This document shows positions 22,469-34,400 of a stretch of 64,000 nt of DNA, in pieces (the first letter of the stretch is position 1; the number at the start of each line of letters is the position of its first letter). The stretch covers positions 22,001,001 through 22,065,000 of the forward strand of contig CM065394.1 in assembly GCA_033060915.1 (NCBI GenBank), in the 5' to 3' direction. Position numbers and translations under genes: made by a program. This DNA is from Euryodendron excelsum (taxonomy: Eukaryota; Streptophyta; Magnoliopsida; Ericales; Pentaphylacaceae). Below the pieces are notes generated by a model, which was not told the DNA's origin, ran no database searches, and saw only the letters and a list, made by a program, of their open reading frames with translations.

Positions 22469-22553
22469 GTATGTGCTACATGTGCAAGGAAAAATTTTGG
22501 CCAAACGCATGTAGCACATACCCCAACCTTCCTCCAGATTGCCTATAAATATA
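22469..22553 (+). promoter_or_regulatory. LTR L1 core promoter: 14-nt inverted repeat and TATA box
   Basis: GTATGTGCTACATG (22469-22482) and CATGTAGCACATAC (22508-22521) are exact reverse complements 25 bases apart. CTATAAATATA follows at 22543-22553. A related GCATATGCTGCATGC is at about 22357. Transcription of the retroelement would start about 30 bases after the TATA. Confidence 0.6.
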
Positions 22554-23329
22554 GGCCTCCCCCTTTGCATATTCCAGAATCAAAATTGTTAGCAAAGCTC
22601 TGCAAAAACTTCTCCAAAACCTCGAATTCCTATACACATCCCACACCTCAAACACTTCGGCTAGATTCTACCTTCCCCTAACCCATACACTTCACCTACA
22701 TAGCCTTCTACCCTATAGAGCACCCCCTTTCAGCCTCTCAAGCACACTTAAAGCCTTCCAAGCTCAAGTCAAGACATCCACAGAAGATTGCAAGTGTATT
22801 GAAGGCAAAATGTGGTTTTTTTTTTATTTTTTATATTCTTGTCTTCCCTCACTCCTCTCTTCTCCCTCCTAGCATACTTAGGTTATTCTCTATTTTAATC
22901 CCCATTGTCTACCCCCTTTTCTTACATGCTTGAAGCAAGATGGATCTTAGTTCATGCCTAGGGAAAAGTTAGTGAGAGTTACTGTGTAGGGGGATCCCTT
23001 ACTAGCCTACCTTAAGATGGTATGGCCTTGGAGCTCCTTGACTATATGGTGTAACCTAAAGCCTTGTATGAATTCATGACCCTCTTGCAAATTGCTATCT
23101 TGTTCATGTCTTGTGTGTTTGGCTTTATTTCCATGTTTATAAACATATTTTTCAAAACTCACACTATTCTTATTTCCATACCATTTCCAAGTTCAATACT
23201 CCCTTCAAAATGGTTTCTAAATGTTGGTACCTTGAAGCTTAGGATGAGATTCTAAGAACTCATGCCTTATAAAATCTCCCATTAACCCCTAACTCACACT
23301 TTTGCATCTTTGCCTTCCAACTTACATAA

Positions 23330-23975
23330 AAATGATTTTCAAACTCTTTGATTTCTAAAGTTTCTGTTCTCTCAAGTTTAATAGTTGGAATGGCCCCATG
23401 GAATCCTCTCTTGAGTGGTCTCCCTTTTATATTGGCCATAGGAGCCCTAAATTGTTAGAATTGTTCCATTCTCTTTTCATTCTTGCATACAAATGGTTTT
23501 CAAACTCTCTAACTCCCGATGCTTCGATTCTCTCAAGTTTAGTGGTTGGAATGGCCCCGTGAAATCCTCTCTTGAGTGGTCTCCCTTTTATATTGGTCAT
23601 ACAAGCCCTAAATTGTTAGAATGGTTCCCTTCTCTTTTCATTCTTGCATAAAAATTATTTTCAAACTCTCTAATGCCCAAGGTTTCTATTCTCTCAAGTT
23701 TAGTAGTTGGAATGGCCCCATGGAACCCTCTCTTGAGCGGTCTCCCTTTTATATTGGCCATAGGAGCCCTAACATGTTAGAATGGTTCCCTTCTCTTTTC
23801 ATTCTTACATAAAAATGGTTTTCAAACTCTCTAACTCCTAAGGTTTCTATTCTCTCAAGTTTAGCTGTTGGAATGGCCCCATGAAACCCTCTCTTGAGTG
23901 GTTTCCCTTTTACATTGGCTATAAGAACCCTAACTTGTTAGAATGGTTTCCTTTGAAAATTGGTGTTCAAAACCT
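23330..23975 (+). repeat. 161-bp tandem repeat, about four copies (in LTR L1)
   Basis: The anchor CTCTCAAGTTTA recurs near 23370, 23531, 23692 and 23853, each about 161 bases apart. Each is followed by GTTGGAATGGCCCC and CTCTCTTGAGTGGT-like words and a conserved AAATGGTTTTCAAACTCT segment. It lies downstream of the TATA box, thus in the transcribed R-U5 part. Confidence 0.85.
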
Positions 23976-24282
23976 TCTTCTCAAAAGTGATTTTCAAAAG
24001 TTTATTCTCTCCATCTTTGCATTAAAAATGATTTTTCAAAAAGTTATCATCATTGTAATCCCTGCCCTTTTCAAGATAAAAGTTATAATGGTCCTAAGAA
24101 AACCTTCTTAGGAATGGTTTTCAAACACCAACCATATAAACCATATCCTTGGCTAGAGTTAAATTTTCATGAAAATGATCTTCAAAAGAGTTGTCTACCA
24201 CAATCATTTGCATAACATGATTTGTCCACTAAAACTCCTTTAAAAAATGCATAAAACCACCTTTTAAACCATCTTCCAATCG

Positions 24283-24470
24283 AACCCTAGGTTAACTTGA
24301 CCCTAGTTATCTGACCCTAGTTGTCCAACTCTAGGTTAACATGACCTTAGTTGTCCAACCCTAGGTTAACCTAACCCAAGTTAGTTAACCCTAGGTCACC
24401 TCAACCCTAGGTTAACTTAACCCAAGTTAATTAACCTTAGGTCACCCCTAATCTTAGGCCAACCCAACCA
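24283..24470 (+). repeat. Short repeats of CCCTAGGTTAAC type (in LTR L1)
   Basis: CCCTAGGTTAAC-like words and the partner CCCTAGTTGTCC recur at 8-25 base intervals. CCTAGG and GTTAAC are both palindromic. Not plant telomere sequence (TTTAGGG). Confidence 0.6.
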
Positions 24471-25841
24471 AGGTTAATATACTTCAAGGTTCCAACTCAT
24501 GGACCCCTTTTAAATGATCTATCAATTTAAAACTATTCTCATTACCCATTTTTCCAAAACCACCTACTCTCTTGGGATCTCAAAATTCAACTCCATAACC
24601 TTTTCAAACACTTCTACATTCTATCTTTAAATTATTTTCAAAAATGTTTTCAAGAACTCACAACCCTAAGGTGTCCTTATCCCTTTTATGGTTGGGGATT
24701 CCAAAGGAAAGTGATATATCACAAATTACCTCCAAGGTTGTCCATATTAGAGTTCTAAAGTCCTAGGTGTTTTCAAAAACCACTTTCAAAAACTTTTCAA
24801 AGATCAATTTACTAAAACACTCCAAAATCATACCTCCAAGGTTTTCAAAACAAGACTTCAAAACATTTTCAAAACTTTCTTGAAGTTATCTCAGAGCATT
24901 TCCAAAGCTCCCTTAAGTTGTTCCAAAAACATTTCAAAATACTTCAAAACCCCCTTTCGCGAGTTTCAAAGTTCTATTTCAAAACACTCTAACATCCGAT
25001 TCCAAATCAAAACTCTCAAGTTCTCTTTTTTCAAAGACCACAGACTGTCTTCAAACTTTCCAAAGATCTCAAAGTGTATTCAAACTTTTCAAAGGCCCTA
25101 ATACGCCTATTTTTCATCGCGCTCTTGCCCGAACTACGAATGACCTGATTCTCGCCAAGTAAAATATGTAGGCAACCTTAAATGGTACGGTCATAACTTC
25201 TATTTCAACTCCAATCCACTTTTCAAAATTTCAATCAATTCAAAGTTTCTATTTCAAACTCCTTCAAAACTCCCATGTTTTCAAACTTCTTCTAAAACTT
25301 GCATCATGCATCGTTCACCCACAAAGTGATGACTAAACCCTATTTTCAAATTCCAAAGTGGATAATTGTAACCGATTATTCTAGTGAGTGAATAAATGGG
25401 TGATTAGACATGTAGGTACCGAAAGGGCGGGGTAGGGTGATGATCTTAGGATATCTTCCCTACACGTAACCAACCCCCGAACCATAAATTTCTATTTTCA
25501 AAAGACCAAAATGGAGTTATTTTCAAAAAGAGCTTAAAATTTTCTAAAGGTTGCCAAACAACTATTTTCATAAAAACCCTCTCTTGAGGAAGATTTTCAA
25601 AACCCCTTTTTCAAAAATCCTAAGTTTGATCTTCGGATTATACTTAGTTTTAAGTGACCTAACTCACCTTAATCAAGTTAGATGGCAACTCCTATTTTTC
25701 TAGAAAGCCCTTAATCAAACCAATTTCAAGTTCAAACCTAGTCGCACTCGCCCTTCTACGAGGATGAGTTCTAATGATAGAGTTTCGTATTTTTTTCTGA
25801 GCTAAAAGAACTCGGTCCAAAAATCGAGACGCGACAATAGG

Positions 25842-26155
25842 GTTGGGCCCTCTATTTATAGCAGGCTGATTTAGTGATCTTAGCATGATTGTTTGCCTCG
25901 AATCTCGGTGGGTGATTCGAATTAATTCTAATTTCTTAAATCTCGGTCAACCATTCATGGATAATAGTATAGTGAGAGTATCATAGATGGGATCTCAGAT
26001 TTTTAGCTATTGACAGGCTCTCAGGGATTAAGCCTGGAAATTCAGGGGCTAGACCATCTAACCTATTGCGCTCCCCTTGGCTTAGGGGGCTTGGTCTAAC
26101 ACAGTCATGTGGGATAACAGCGCTTTGGTCTGTGTGGTCAGATCTATACTCATCA
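25842..26155 (-). mobile_element. 3' LTR of the Tat-like element, right part
   Basis: It matches 42641-42954 closely (GAGCCCTCTATTTATAGC, GACAGGCTCTCAGGGATTAAGCC, GTGTGGTCAGATCT). With the left part it makes a LTR of about 474 bp. The right edge CATCA (26151-26155) gives the TG start on -. TCTATTTATAG at 25850-25860 is a TATA-like box on -. Confidence 0.82.
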
Positions 26156-26613
26156 ATTGGCCCCTATTGTAGAGGTCACAAGTATTATGTGATGCTCGGG
26201 CTAACTGACTGTCACCATGGCGAAGCGTCCCTCTATCTGTGGTGATGTGCAACTATGCTGCCAAGTGGAGGTTTCTGATTGGTTGGCACCCCCACGTCTT
26301 GCGTCGTGTGCGCCAACCGCGGCTCTGTGCTCTGATGGTGCCTACGTGGACTTATCACCACCCTTAGTTCAACTCGAGTTGTTTGTGCACATTTTAGCAA
26401 TTTTGTCTCTCTTGGACACTTCAAATTCTGACCTAAGTAGCTGCCGACTTCTTCAGTTCCACTTACCTCTCAAGTTCCTCCCCAGAAGCTTGCCTCTCAA
26501 ATAGTAGGTAATCTCTTTCCTCTCTTTGCTTTCTTTTAAGTTTCTGTATTTTCACTTTACTTTGTTTTATGCCATACTCATTTTGGGAACTCTCTCCGCT
26601 GCATCCATTATCT

Positions 26614-27005
26614 ATAGGGGTGGCCATAAACCCGAGAGCCCAATAGGCCCGCCCAAGCCTGCCCATAAATTATAGGACTTGAAAATTTTTTTAGACTCGA
26701 TTAGTTTAATTGGCGGGCTTGAGAATTGTCTTTGAAGTCGGGCTTAGGCCAACATATATATAAAGTAATATATTTTATATTTTAATGTATATATTTATAT
26801 ATATGTAATCAAACTTTATATTATTTAATATTATTTTTAGAGAAAAAAATTATTTATTAAACAAATTTTAGGTTAAATGGGAGTGCTTGAACATGCTTGG
26901 GAATATAATTGTTTTAATTGGGCAGGCTTGGGAATTAGGTTTAGGCCTAATGAGATTTATTTCTAGTGTAGGCCCGGCCTGAGCCCACCTAATGGCCACC
27001 CCTAG
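26614..27005. mobile_element. MITE (392 bp) with TAGGGGTGGCC terminal inverted repeats
   Basis: The left end ATAGGGGTGGCCAT and the right end ATGGCCACCCCTAG are inverted repeats, flanked by TTATCT at both sides (26608-26613 and 27006-27011). The interior is AT-rich with GGCCCGCCC-type words near both ends and no coding capacity. The TAGGGGTGG end is common in plant hAT-type MITEs. It sits inside the Tat 3' region. Confidence 0.8.
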
Positions 27006-27147
27006 TTATCTGAGACTCCACAGTGTTGCCCCCGATTTTGCTAGGTTTGTTCATAACTTAGGTTTCGCTAGTCAGGTATTTGTTGATTTGACTGGCCCTG
27101 CTTAAAGAGCTTTTGACGCTTCCAACAGTCTAAGGCTTCTAGGAACC

Positions 27148-29405
27148 ATGGCAAACCTTGAGGATGTTGATTCCTCGTTTGCCACTTATAGTAACCCCAC
27201 CCTCAGGGGCCCCTTGGGTCCCCAAAATAGACCCAACACCTTAATGGAAGTGGATGGCCCCTTTACTGAAGTAGTAAAGGTTTCTCGCTTGATGTCCCAG
27301 ATGAGGGAGGCATAGTTAAAGGGAGAGATGTGAGGTATTATGCTTGATAGGTGCCACCAAAGATCACTTTAGATCGAATGGAGAGGTTGTGGTGAGCATA
27401 CCAAATTCCACAAACAATTAGGTTTAGGATGCCTAAAATATCAGATTGGGCTCACAGGGCTGGAGCAGGTGAGATTGCCCTGTATGAGGAGGCTCTCCTA
27501 GTTGGAATGCGGCTTTCTTTTCCTTAATTGGTTAGGGAATTACTTGATAGACTGGACATTGCCCCAACCCAACTAGTCCCTAATTTGTGGTGCCTCCTAA
27601 TAAGGTGCATAGTTCTGTGGGAGGCGTTTCGCAATGACCACGAGCATCGAACTATTGATGAGTTTTTGCACTGCCATAAGATGGCAGAGTCTAGGAAGGG
27701 TTCATGGCATTGTTCGGTGAAGCCGAACGGGGTTAAACTCAAGGGGATTCCTAACATGCTCAAAAGCTGGCGGGAAGAATTCTTCTTCATCTATGGAGAA
27801 GGATGGGAGAGCCCTAGCTTTGACACAATGCCCAACCTTGTCCGTGTCTGTAGAAAGTGGGGTGAGCCAAGAATCAAAGGTGTGAACTAGGGTTTTTGTT
27901 GCTTAGTGGGGCTTGCATCAGGTTTTGGCTCTGTCATGTTTCTGTACAGCTCAGAAGCTAGTACCTTATTTGCTAGATAGCTAAAGAACATCAAGAAGCA
28001 AAGGCTTATCCCATGAAGCACTTTGAGGCCTTGGTAAACATTGAGTCACTAGGTATATACTTGTTCAGCCCTTATCCTACTATTCCTGCCCTGAAGGCTG
28101 AGTGCCTAATAGGTAAGTGTCCTAACTCTGCTCTTTTTAACCTCAAGTCTGACAGGAATCTGATTATATCTGTTTGCAGGCCTAGTCTATAACTCTAAGG
28201 CAACCATTAAAGAGCTTCTAAGGAGTAAGTGTGGCCATTTATCCCCTACCTACCTCGAGCTTTTCCTCTAGTTGCTGACTTATAGCATTATGTTCCTCAC
28301 AGGATTGCTGTTTAGAGATTTGGATATGGTAGAGAAGGTGTATGACAAGCCACAGATAGAGCATCTAGTTGGTCAGACCGAGTAGTCTTCAAGTGCAAGT
28401 CACGGTTGAAGCAGATGGCCCTCCAGCCTATGAAGTCTCTAGGTTTCCAAGAAGCTGAAGGCGGTGGCCATCTGTGAGGGCAAAGAGAAGGATGTTAGCA
28501 CCTTCATTGCCATCGTTCCTAGATCTGTCTCCTTTTCCCCAGGTGGGTCTGGGTGCCGATAAGGGGTTAATACCTCCCCCTTTACTGATTCTGCCTTCGT
28601 CACCTGTTATTGCCTTCGGGTCACCTGGTGGCCAAACTTCAACTGTTTTGCTCTCCAGTTGGCAAGAGGTCTTGGCCACTTTACCAACCAGAACAATCTT
28701 CAATTACTTGAACCTAGCCATGGGTTGGATCAAGGCTGTTAGCACTCCTTCGGACCTAGAGACCTTGAGGGGGGCTTTTGTGACTACTCTTACTAGGGAC
28801 CTCTTCTAGGATTTTGCGAAGGTAATAAGCTAGGGTTGTCCAAAAGTCCTTTTGCCTTTCTGTATTCTAACTCTACTTTTTCTTCATGTAGGCAACTACC
28901 AAGTTGGTTTGTCTGGGCAGGCACAATATTTCTCATTCAACTTGATGAATAGAAAAATGAGTTGTTAGCATACTCGAAGGAGATCAAAGTCCTGAAAATA
29001 GAGCTCGAAGATATGAAGACATGACCCAAGAGCTTGATACCACCAGGGTTAAACTAAAAGCCCTTAACAAAGCTCTTGAGGCTAAAAAGATGTCAAGGGC
29101 TGCCATGGAAGAGAAGGTTGGCGTTGTTGAGAAGGCCTTAGAGGAGGCTTTAGCCAAGGCCACGCAAGCTGAGAAAGTGGCTGCTAAGGGTCAGGAAGTG
29201 TTGAGTAAGATGATGTCTTACCAAGAGTCTATCGAGCATAACATAGAGCTGGCTTATGCTTTCAAGTATGGGTTTTGTGGACTACAAGCAGACTGCAGCC
29301 AAGCTCTTCCTCAACATCAACTTTTCTGTCATGGAGATGCAGGAGGATTCTACCTTCATGGCAATTGACGCTGCGAGTGGTAAGGAGATGGCTAATGATG
29401 CTTAA
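27148..29405 (+). pseudogene. Antisense extra ORF (aORF) of the Tat-like element, with introns
   Basis: ATG 27148 (MANLEDVDSSFATYSNP) opens a frame broken near 27314. The core at 27440-27880 reads GEIALYEEALLVGMRL, LVRELLDRLDIAPTQLVPN, VLWEAF and SWREEFFFIYGEGWE, a pattern typical of extra ORFs in plant gypsy elements. The C-terminal part at 28980-29300 is a probable coiled coil (EKVGVVEKALEEALAKATQ), and the frame ends at TAA 29403-29405. GT-AG introns are likely at 28113-28179, 28225-28302 and 28822-28891; splicing the first two restores one frame (AECLIGLVYNSK, then ELLRRLLFRDLDMV). It lies on the strand opposite gag-pol. Later stops (28384, 28807) and a frameshift near 29020 show decay. 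Function unknown. Confidence 0.7.
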
Positions 29406-30672
29406 TATTTAGCATTTTCTCTAAGCTTTTGTGTTCATATTAAATAATAGTAGAAACGTTCAGTTTATGTCATTTTTATCCATTGTGTAAATAATATGGT
29501 AGTCTTGCTTTCTCCGTAGCTCTACCTGTTTCTGCTCTGGCATTATTCCATTTTATTTGTTGCTTTGCTATGTTCTGCCCCTAAGTCTTTTCGCTTACCT
29601 TTGGAAAACACAAAGACTTAATACAGATAACAAATATAACACACTCAAAGTCTTACCTGTGCATTCTATGGCTCGGGTTGCCTCGTCTAGCACCCTAAGC
29701 TGCTTCGTGCTTGTCCAAGTCTGCCTTCAAGGCTCTGTCATAATGCGCTCCTTATTGATTACGTTTTTGCATAAGTTGGTCACATCAACCGTTAGCTTGG
29801 GGCATTTACTCAAGGCCGGCATTTGAAAGTGTATTTATAAGTGTAATTAATGGCTTTTACTGCCATAAATGGGGGAGGTTAAATGTCACCTCCACCTTGA
29901 GCCTCACGAGTCTATATATACATAAATGGTGCTTTTATGCTTAGGCAAATGTGAAAAAACAAATTGGTGTTTTTTGGAGATTCTGGGTCTGTGCTTCAGA
30001 AATTTTTGCTCCTGGCCACGAACCATGATGTTGTTCTTTTCAGTTTGTTGGTTCTTGTGTTTAAGAATGGGCAGAGTTGGGAATTATTCTCTTTGATTTG
30101 GGTTTTTCTTCTCATTTGAACGCTGCACTGAGTGGAACCCACGGCTTCATGACGGCTCAGGGGAAGGATACCCGTCTTTTCCTTATTTCCATCTGGAGAC
30201 ATGGATTCCTTTTCAATGATTCCAAGTTCCCTTGGGGAGGGGGAGGGGGGGGGGGGGAGCTTTTATCTTCTACTGTTGCTCTGGCTTCCAGCCAGGTGTT
30301 TCAAGGAGATAAATTTTCATTTGCTTCCAGCCAGGCTTCCTGGGGAAGCACATTTCTAAGGCTCTAGTGTAGATGTTCGACTTCTTGGCTGGCAACATTG
30401 GGAAGTGCCTTTCTAGTCAAAGATCCTTTCAGTGCCAAAGAAGAGTTCATTCACCTGAAATCACTTTCTATTCATGCATTTTATTGTTTTGTTGTGTAAC
30501 AATATACATTTTTGTAGTTCCTTTTTGTAGTAGGAAACCTGTGTCCAGAAATTGATGGCAACAGATTTAAAGTATTTTTGCTTTGTCTTGCTGAGCTACC
30601 TTTCGAGGGTTTGGTCTTCTTGGTTTGCCAATAAATTTCTTGTGATATCAAACCCTCTAATAAAAAGATTTT
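29406..30672. other. Non-coding 3' region of the Tat-like element
   Basis: Between the antisense ORF and the tandem repeat. It contains a G-run at 30238-30258 and a duplicated TGCTTCCAGCCAGG word (30283 and 30321). No supported gene. Confidence 0.5.
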
Positions 30673-31290
30673 TGAAGTACTTTCTCCCTACTTTCTAGCA
30701 GCCTCTTGGGCTATTAGGCACTGTGTTCTCTCGAGCAACCTCTCGGGCTGCTAGGCTCATTGATAAAAGATTCTTAGTACTTCCTTTTTGCTCTCCTAAG
30801 TAGCCTTTTTAGGTTGTGAGCTCTATGCTCTCCCGAGCAACCTACTGGGCTATCGAGCTCCATAATGATAAGACTTTAAGTATCCTTTTCTTTTCTCTCT
30901 CGAGTAGTCTCTCGGACTGTCGGGCACTGTGCTCTCCTGAGTAGTCTCTTAGGCTGTCGGGCTCTATTATAAGAATTCCAAGTACTTTTTTTGTGCTCTC
31001 CCGATCTGCCTTTCAGCTGTCGGGCACTATGCTTTCCTGAGCAGCTTCTTGGGCTAGCGAGCTCTATTAAAAAAATTCCAAGTACCTTCTTTTTGCTCTC
31101 CCAATCTGCGTCTCGGCTGCAGGGAATTATGCTCTCCCGAGAAGCTTCTCGAGTTACCGAGTTCTATTAGAAAAATTTCAAGTACCTTTTGTTTGCTTTC
31201 CGAATCTGCCTCTCAGCTGTCGGGCACTATACTCTCCCGAGCAGCTTTCGGGCTATCAAGCTCTATTATGTGAATTGACTCAAAGTATTT
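30673..31290. repeat. About 101-bp tandem repeat, six copies, in the Tat 3' region
   Basis: Unit starts (AAGTACYTTTTTGCTC-like) fall near 30677, 30777, 30878, 30979, 31079 and 31180, with a remnant at 31280. Each unit carries GGGCACTATGCTCTCCCGAG-like sequence and a GAGCTCTATTA word. Tandem repeats 3' of pol are a known trait of Tat elements and a known source of satellite DNA. Confidence 0.88.
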
Positions 31291-32139
31291 TTGCTTCATA
31301 CATTGGCTTAGAGTAACGATTGTTATAGTGGGTCCCATGCCGTGTTTATAGGTTCCCTTGAGAGGCAGCAAGAGAATATTGATTGTATCTTTTTCCCCCT
31401 TTATGTGTCGTGGATGACGTTAGTGATGGGAATGGAAGGTACTTTTTTTAGGGTTTTTGTCTCCACTTTCTATGCGCCCTATTTTCTTATGTAAGGCATC
31501 GTCTTCCTTAGGATTTTCCACACACGACTTTTTTAGCATCTTTTAGGTTAGCCTTCCTTAGTTTTTCCAAAGATTGTTATCTTAATGATGGTCTTAGATT
31601 TCTTTATTTGTGCTACTATGGTGCTTCCTTATGGCATGGGTGGAGTTAGAAAAGGGGATATGGTTCCTATGGTGTATCAATTTACCCTTCAAACCCCCCA
31701 ACCTTTTGTCCTTTCCAGAGAGCATGCTTTCTCTAGTGCTTCTGCCGATGGAGTTCCTCCACTGTGTTGCATATGTGAGCTTCGTGTGAACTAGACAAGT
31801 TTGTATTATGGCACTGCTGTAGCGCATTAGTGTTCATCTTTCACCATTCTTGCTGGCTCCTTGGAGTAGGGTTGACTTCTACCTTTGCAGTCATGTCTCT
31901 TTTCTTTTCTACTATTTTCTTTATGAGTTTCTCACTTTTATCTCTCAATGGGGTACATGACCCACTATGTAGTAATGTCCATGCCTTTGAATAAAAGAAC
32001 TTTCTGTTTTATCTATCTATTTCATGCATGTATGCTTTTATGCATGCGAATAAGAACATAATTTTAAGAATAATAGATCAGAAGTTCAAAAATAATTGAT
32101 AAGTTATCAATCACTCCAAGAGGATACATCAAACATGGT
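31291..32139. other. Non-coding stretch downstream of Tat integrase
   Basis: No gene is supported; the frames at 31585-31827 overlap on both strands and match nothing I know. Confidence 0.45.
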
Positions 32140-33430
32140 ACTTTCTCAAGTGTTCTACATTCTAAGGGCGAGGTAGTTCTTCTCCGTCCATGGTTTTCAG
32201 CCAATATATCTTGGGTTTGTTGAATCCCATGACTTTGTAAGGCCCCTCCCAGTTAGGTCCCAGCTTCCCATTTCTAGGGCTCCTTGTTGATTGGTTAACC
32301 CTTTTCAGCACCAAGACTCCTTCTTTGAATTCCCTGAGTTTGACTTTGGTGTTATAATACTAGGTCATCCTTTGTTTGTACGTCACTGTTCTGATAGCGA
32401 CCTAATCTCTTACTTCCTCTAGTAGGTTGAAGTTGGCTTTGAAGGCTTCCTCGTTTGCTTCCACCTAAAATTTGGCTGTTCTCACTGTCGGGAGGCCAAT
32501 CTCAATCAGGATGATTGCCTCTGTTCTAAAGGTCAGGACAAATACGGTACTGCCAGCTGATGTCTGAGCTATAGTGTGGTATGCCCACAGTATGCTAGGG
32601 AGCTTTTCTAACCAGTTACCCTTAGCCTCTTCTAGTTTTGTCTTCAAAATCTTGAGCAAGGACTGGTTAGTCACCTCTACTTAACCATTGGCTTGGGAGT
32701 GCTCGGGGGAGGAATAGTGGTTCTTGATTTCTAAACCTACATAGAAGCCTTAGAACTTCCTTCCTTTGAACTATTTATTGTTATTGGAGACAATTATGGC
32801 TGGGATGCCAAACCTGCAGACTATTGACTTTCGAACAAAATCAATCATCTTTACTTTGGTTATTTTGGATAGTGGGTTTGCTTCCACTCACTTAGTGAAG
32901 TAATCGATTGCTATACTACAAACTTCATTTATCCCTTGCCTTGGGGAAGGGGCCCTACAAGGTCAATTCCCTATTGGGTGAAGGGTTAGGGGCTGGAGAT
33001 AGGAGTGAGGTTTTATGGAGGCTGTCTAGGGATATTGGCATACCTCTGGCACTTATCATGTCTCTTGACCAATCCCTTCTCATCTTTGGCCATGGTTAGC
33101 CAAAGTACCCCATCCTGAGAGCCTTATGTGCTAGTGATCTTTCGCCTGAGTGGTTTTCACAAAGTCTTTTATGTATTTCTCGAAACACATATTTTGCCCC
33201 ATACTCTGACATGCATTGGAGGAGAGGTAGAGAGAAACATCTTATCTACCACAGCGTACCTACTTGCTATGAGTCGAACCTTCCTTACCTCATTCTTATC
33301 CTCTAGTAGCCTCCCTTCAGTCAGATATTTTAGGACTGGAGTCACCCAGATGACTACCACATCGACTTGGCACATTTTTATTCTAGCGACAATGCTTGGG
33401 GACAGGAAGAGCTCTACCATGATTGTCTAG
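32140..33430 (-). pseudogene. Integrase of the Tat-like element, decayed
   Basis: Reading on -: the stretch before the zinc-binding domain is at 33169-33420 (VVIWVTPVLKYLTEG, EVRKVRLIASRYAVVDKMF). Broken core fragments lie at 32690-33100. The post-core helix is at 32465-32674 (NQSLLKILKTKLEEAKGNW, ILWAYHTIAQT, FRTEAIILIEIG), and the C-terminal chromo-like part runs down to about 32140 (KRVNQSTRSPRNGKLGPNWEGPY split by stops). It would integrate the cDNA. Many in-frame stops, so inactive. Confidence 0.8.
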
Positions 33431-34400
33431 TCTGTCTCTTCTTGGTCCGTGGATGCTAACCTTGCTAGTCTCTATACATCTGTATTCTCATCTCTTGGAA
33501 CTCTCTGTATTTCAAAGTGGGTGAAAGCTTTGGTCAAATTCTTAGTCTTTTCTAAGCAGGCCCTCATGCTGTCTTCCCTAGTTTCATATTCTTCTATACT
33601 TGCTTTACGATCAGCTGGGAGTCGTTGTAGATCCGCACATTTTGGCCTCAAAGTGGTGGGCCAGATGGATACTTTTTAGCAATGCATCGTATTCGGCCTC
33701 ATTATTCGTTCCTTTGAAGCCAAAGCAAGGGGCATATTCAAGTTTTTCTCCATCCAGGGTTGTTAGCATAACCCCTGCTCCACTTGCGTGGACAGTTGAG
33801 GAGTCATCAATGCTTAGCACCCAGGTAGGGTCGACAAGGTGTCCCTCCTTGTTCTGAGTATCTGTAGTCTGCTCCGATGGTTCCTACAGGTTGGGAAACT
33901 CCGCAAGGAAGTCTACTACTGCCTGCCTACCCATAGATTGTCGTCTTGGGTTAATACTGTACATCAAACTCCTCGAGCTCAATCAATCATTGCACCAATT
34001 GTCCCAACGTGTCTAGCTTCTACAATGCCCTTCGCAGTGGCTTGTTTATCAGGCCACAATGGTGTAGGACTGAAAATACAATCAGAGCCTGTGGACTGAT
34101 GTCACTAGGGCGAAGGTCAACTACTTAATCTTTCTATAGCGCTGCTCTCCTCCTCTCACGGCCCAGCTTATGCAGTAGATAGGTGTTTAGATCCAGTGTC
34201 CCTCTTTGATTAGGGTCGAACTAACCACTATAGCAAAGATAACTAGGTAGAGGTACAACTCATCTCCTGTCACAGTCCGGCTGAGTAGAGGTGCAGAGCT
34301 CAGATATGCCTTTAACTGAGTAAAAGCATTCTCACACTCCTGCGTTCATTCAAAAGCCTTTCTCAAAATTGTAAAAAAAAGGTAAGCATTTATTAGTAGA
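33431..34400 (-). pseudogene. RNase H region of the Tat-like element (including second RNase H)
   Basis: On -, 33611-33820 reads WVLSIDDSSTVHASGAGVML followed by GTNNEAEYDALLKSI, the signature of the extra RNase H acquired by the Tat lineage. Upstream (33860-34400) lie broken pieces of the ordinary RNase H (SECENAFTQLKAYL, LYLYLVIFAIVVSSTLI). Frames are interrupted repeatedly. Confidence 0.8.

Larger units (their letters stand above)
21289..25836 (+). mobile_element. Giant solo LTR (4548 bp), copy L1
   Basis: It begins TGTAAGCACCCCATTTTTG and ends GAGACGCGACA. The flanks are ATGGG (21284-21288) and ATAGG (25837-25841), a 4-of-5 match, and they split a Tat LTR that is continuous in the other copy at 42640. 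Start, end and the last ~700 bp are shared with 35060-40339 and 45822-55657, so it is one LTR family. It carries a TATA box at 22543-22553 and no gene. An LTR this long without an internal region fits recombination between two LTRs. Such lengths are known from Ogre-type Tat elements, but lineage is not proven. Confidence 0.8.

Noticed and set aside
28428..28703. - strand frame in the antisense ORF region
   Set aside because: Shadow of the + strand antisense ORF; no known domain.
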